Shown here piece by piece: positions 62,284 to 64,000 of a DNA stretch of 64,000 nt. Source of the DNA: Methylobacterium durans (GTDB taxonomy: Bacteria; Pseudomonadota; Alphaproteobacteria; Rhizobiales; Beijerinckiaceae). The notes beneath the pieces were generated by a model. The model was not told the origin of the DNA, ran no database searches, and saw only the letters and a list, made by a program, of their open reading frames with translations. The stretch spans positions 2,418,001 to 2,482,000 of the forward strand of contig NZ_CP029550.1 in assembly GCF_003173715.1 (NCBI RefSeq). Direction: 5' to 3'. A program made the translations under genes and the position numbers. Numbering within the stretch: position 1 is the stretch's first letter; each line of letters begins with the position of its first letter.

Positions 62284-62736
62284 TCAGGCTTGCCTGCCTT
62301 CCTGCGGCTCCGGCAGCCGCCCGACCACCCGCCCCAGCGCGCGGCGCAGGGCGTCGGCCTCGGCCTCGCCGTACTCCGCCTGAAAGGCGGATTGGGCCTG
62401 CTCCCAGAGCGGCCGGGCGCCCTCAAGGCGGTCATGACCGGCCGGCGTCAGGCTGAGGGCGCGCGTGCGCGCGTCGCGCCCCGGGCCGATCCGGACGAGG
62501 CCATCGCGCTCCAGCGGCCGCAGGGCGCGGCCCGTGGCCGTGCGATCCATGACGAGATGGGCGGCGAGTTCGTGCACCGCGAGTGAACCCAGCCGGTCGA
62601 GGACGGAGAGCAGGGCGAATTGCGTCGCCCGGAGCCCGGTCGGCGCGAGATGCCGGTCGTAGAGTTGGGTGACCTGCCGCGCCGCCTGCCGAACCGCGAG
62701 GCAGTGGCAAGGCGTCAGCGTCAGCTTCTCGTCCAT
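62284..62736 (-). CDS. MarR family transcriptional regulator
   Basis: A 150-residue winged-helix regulator. LAPTGLRATQFALLSVLDRL and HELAAHLVMDRTATGRALRP form the helix-turn-helix; the wing has VRIGPGRDARTRALSLTPAG; the C-terminal helices form the dimer interface. A near-N-terminal CHCLAVRQ with two cysteines might sense oxidants. ATGs at 62757 and 62841 are alternative starts. It is divergent from the MFS gene at the window end, with a palindrome between them, so it likely controls that transporter. Confidence 0.87.
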   Translation of the reverse strand: MDEKLTLTPCHCLAVRQAARQVTQLYDRHLAPTGLRATQFALLSVLDRLGSLAVHELAAHLVMDRTATGRALRPLERDGLVRIGPGRDARTRALSLTPAGHDRLEGARPLWEQAQSAFQAEYGEAEADALRRALGRVVGRLPEPQEGRQA

Positions 62737-62803
62737 GAACGCAACCCCGGATTGCATAAATCCCCAGAAGGCCTGTGGCCGATTGGCAGCGGCGAGTAAA
62801 GAG

Positions 62804-62813
62804 TGCATATGCA
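62804..62813. promoter_or_regulatory. Palindrome between marR and MFS genes
   Basis: TGCATATGCA, a perfect 10-base palindrome, lies 55 bp before the MFS start and 68 bp before the marR start. MarR operators are AT-rich palindromes in such divergent promoters, so this is a candidate binding site. Confidence 0.45.
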
Positions 62814-62867
62814 TGTATCTGGCGGAGCATTGTGCCGTCACGCCAAACCCGCCGAGGCCATCCTACC

Positions 62868-64000
62868 ATGACCGGACCCGTCGCCGAGGGGGCGCTGCCC
62901 CGGTTCTTCGCGCAGCGCCGCATCCATTATGGCTGGGTGGTGGCAGCCACGACCTTCCTGACGATGCTCGTGACGGCGGGCGCGGTGGGAGCACCGGGCG
63001 TCCTGATCCTTCCGCTGCAAAAGGAATTCGGCTGGAGCACCGCCGAGATCTCCTCGGCGCTCGCCATACGCCTCGTGCTGTTCGGCCTGATGGGCCCCTT
63101 CGCGGCGGCCCTGATGAACGCCTACGGGCCCCGTCGCATCGTCCTGTCCGCCCTCGCCCTGATCGGCGCGAGCCTCGCGGCCTCGCTGGCCATGGAGCGC
63201 GTCTGGCAGCTCGTGCTGCTCTGGGGCATCGGCGTCGGCCTCGGCACCGGTCTGACCGCCCTCGTCCTCGGCGCGACGGTCGCGACCCGCTGGTTCTCGC
63301 AGCGGCGCGGCCTCGTCGTCGGCCTGCTGACCGCGAGTTCCGCGACGGGCCAGCTCATCGTGCTGCCGCTGCTCGCCGGCCTCACGGAGGCGCATGGCTG
63401 GCGGGCGGCCCTCCTTCTCATCTGCGGCCTGCTCGGGCTCGCGGCCCTGGCCGTGTTCCTGCTGATGCGGGACAGCCCGGAGGAGATCGGGCTGACGCCC
63501 TACGGCGAGCGCGCCCCAGCAGCCGCCACGGTCGCGCCGGTCCCGTCCCAGGTCGGTGCCGTCGCGGTTCTGCGGGAGGCGGCGCGCACCCGCGTCTTCT
63601 GGATCCTGTTCGCCACGTTCTTCATCTGCGGCGCCAGCACCAACGGGCTGATCCAGACCCATTTCGTGCCGCTCTGCGCCGATTTCGGCCTGCGCCCGGT
63701 CGAGGCGGCGAGCGTGCTGGCGGCGATGGGCGTGTTCGACTTCGTCGGCACGGTCGCCTCCGGCTGGCTGTCGGACCGTTACAACAATCGCTGGCTCCTG
63801 TTCTGGTATTACGGCCTGCGCGGCCTCTCGCTGCTGGCGCTGCCCTTCACCGACTTCTCGTTCCTGGGCCTCTCGCTGTTCGCGGTCTTCTACGGGCTCG
63901 ACTGGATCGCCACGGTGCCGCCGACCGTGAAGCTCACCGCCGCCCGGTTCGGACGGGCACGCGCGAACCTCGTCTTCGGCTGGGTCTTCGCCGGCCACCA
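62868..64000 (+). CDS. MFS transporter (partial, continues past window end)
   Basis: An open frame from ATG 62868 to the window edge, at least 377 codons. MTGPVAEGALPRFFAQRRIH and GVLILPLQKEFGWSTAEISS match OxlT-like/monocarboxylate-type MFS members. Ten or more helices are seen. A cytoplasmic loop carries RDSPEEIGLTPYGE, and the frame ends GRARANLVFGWVFAGH. The substrate is unknown; it may be an oxalate/formate-type or organic-acid exchanger. It is divergent from marR, its likely regulator. The stop codon is beyond the window. Confidence 0.85.
   Translation, partial: MTGPVAEGALPRFFAQRRIHYGWVVAATTFLTMLVTAGAVGAPGVLILPLQKEFGWSTAEISSALAIRLVLFGLMGPFAAALMNAYGPRRIVLSALALIGASLAASLAMERVWQLVLLWGIGVGLGTGLTALVLGATVATRWFSQRRGLVVGLLTASSATGQLIVLPLLAGLTEAHGWRAALLLICGLLGLAALAVFLLMRDSPEEIGLTPYGERAPAAATVAPVPSQVGAVAVLREAARTRVFWILFATFFICGASTNGLIQTHFVPLCADFGLRPVEAASVLAAMGVFDFVGTVASGWLSDRYNNRWLLFWYYGLRGLSLLALPFTDFSFLGLSLFAVFYGLDWIATVPPTVKLTAARFGRARANLVFGWVFAGH

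Noticed and set aside
1..64000. tRNA, rRNA, CRISPR, insertion sequence and prophage features
   Set aside because: No cloverleaf, rRNA core, regular spaced repeat, transposase or phage structural gene was recognised on either strand; a covariance-model and profile search would be needed to exclude them fully.

Overview
The window is high-G+C (about 70%) chromosomal DNA from an alphaproteobacterium, most likely Hyphomicrobiales and plausibly Methylobacterium/Methylorubrum. This is inferred from an ALAS-type hemA, a hisS-hisZ-hisG cluster, the murA-DUF2948-hisD-UPF0262-phosphatase block, and the gene set that surrounds the replication origin in Caulobacter and many other alphaproteobacteria. No tRNA, rRNA, insertion sequence, prophage or CRISPR array was recognised.

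Layout. 0-17.7 kb: housekeeping genes (a Cys/Met PLP enzyme, tspO, tex, hemA, murA, hisD), a few membrane or envelope proteins, and an AT-richer patch at an OpgC-like gene. 17.9-24.5 kb: a tight seven-gene operon of MoxR ATPase, DUF58, DUF4381, two VWA proteins, a TPR protein and a BatD-like protein, preceded by a 12-codon leader ORF that ends on the moxR start codon. 24.6-30 kb: a class A beta-lactamase, ybaK, panC, and a PHB-depolymerase-type esterase with a CopG-like regulator. 29.3-35 kb (all minus): dnaQ, coaE, aroE, a cation diffusion facilitator, a frameshifted maf, and ppsR. 35.0-35.5 kb: a gene-free stretch where gene polarity flips. It holds a perfect DnaA box, a perfect CtrA motif and seven GANTC sites, and is the best candidate for the chromosomal origin. 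35.5-48.5 kb: hemE, hemJ, a HigBA toxin-antitoxin pair, hisG/hisZ/hisS, an MFS transporter, secB, a Tim44-like gene, mltA and smr. 48.8-61.3 kb: rho, mnmE, mnmG, rsmG (containing a perfect parS), parA, parB, a secreted dioxygenase, holA, lptE and leuS. 61.6-64 kb: yggS and a divergent marR/MFS pair, with the MFS gene running off the end.

The origin region and the ParABS genes form one replication/segregation neighbourhood. DnaA would fire the origin, CtrA and CcrM-type methylation would time it, and ParB bound at parS would segregate it. Heme synthesis (hemE, hemJ) and translation or tRNA modification genes (mnmE, mnmG, rsmG, leuS, hisS) sit around it.

A recurring oddity is that maf, smr, mnmE and probably mnmG each become normal only if one base is restored in a short C or G run. 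This points to homopolymer undercalls in the assembly rather than four independent pseudogenes. A palindromic element of about 120 bp occurs five times at four loci between 33.9 and 51.7 kb. I found no clearly new enzymatic system. The strongest biological signals are the origin architecture and the leader-coupled MoxR/VWA operon.
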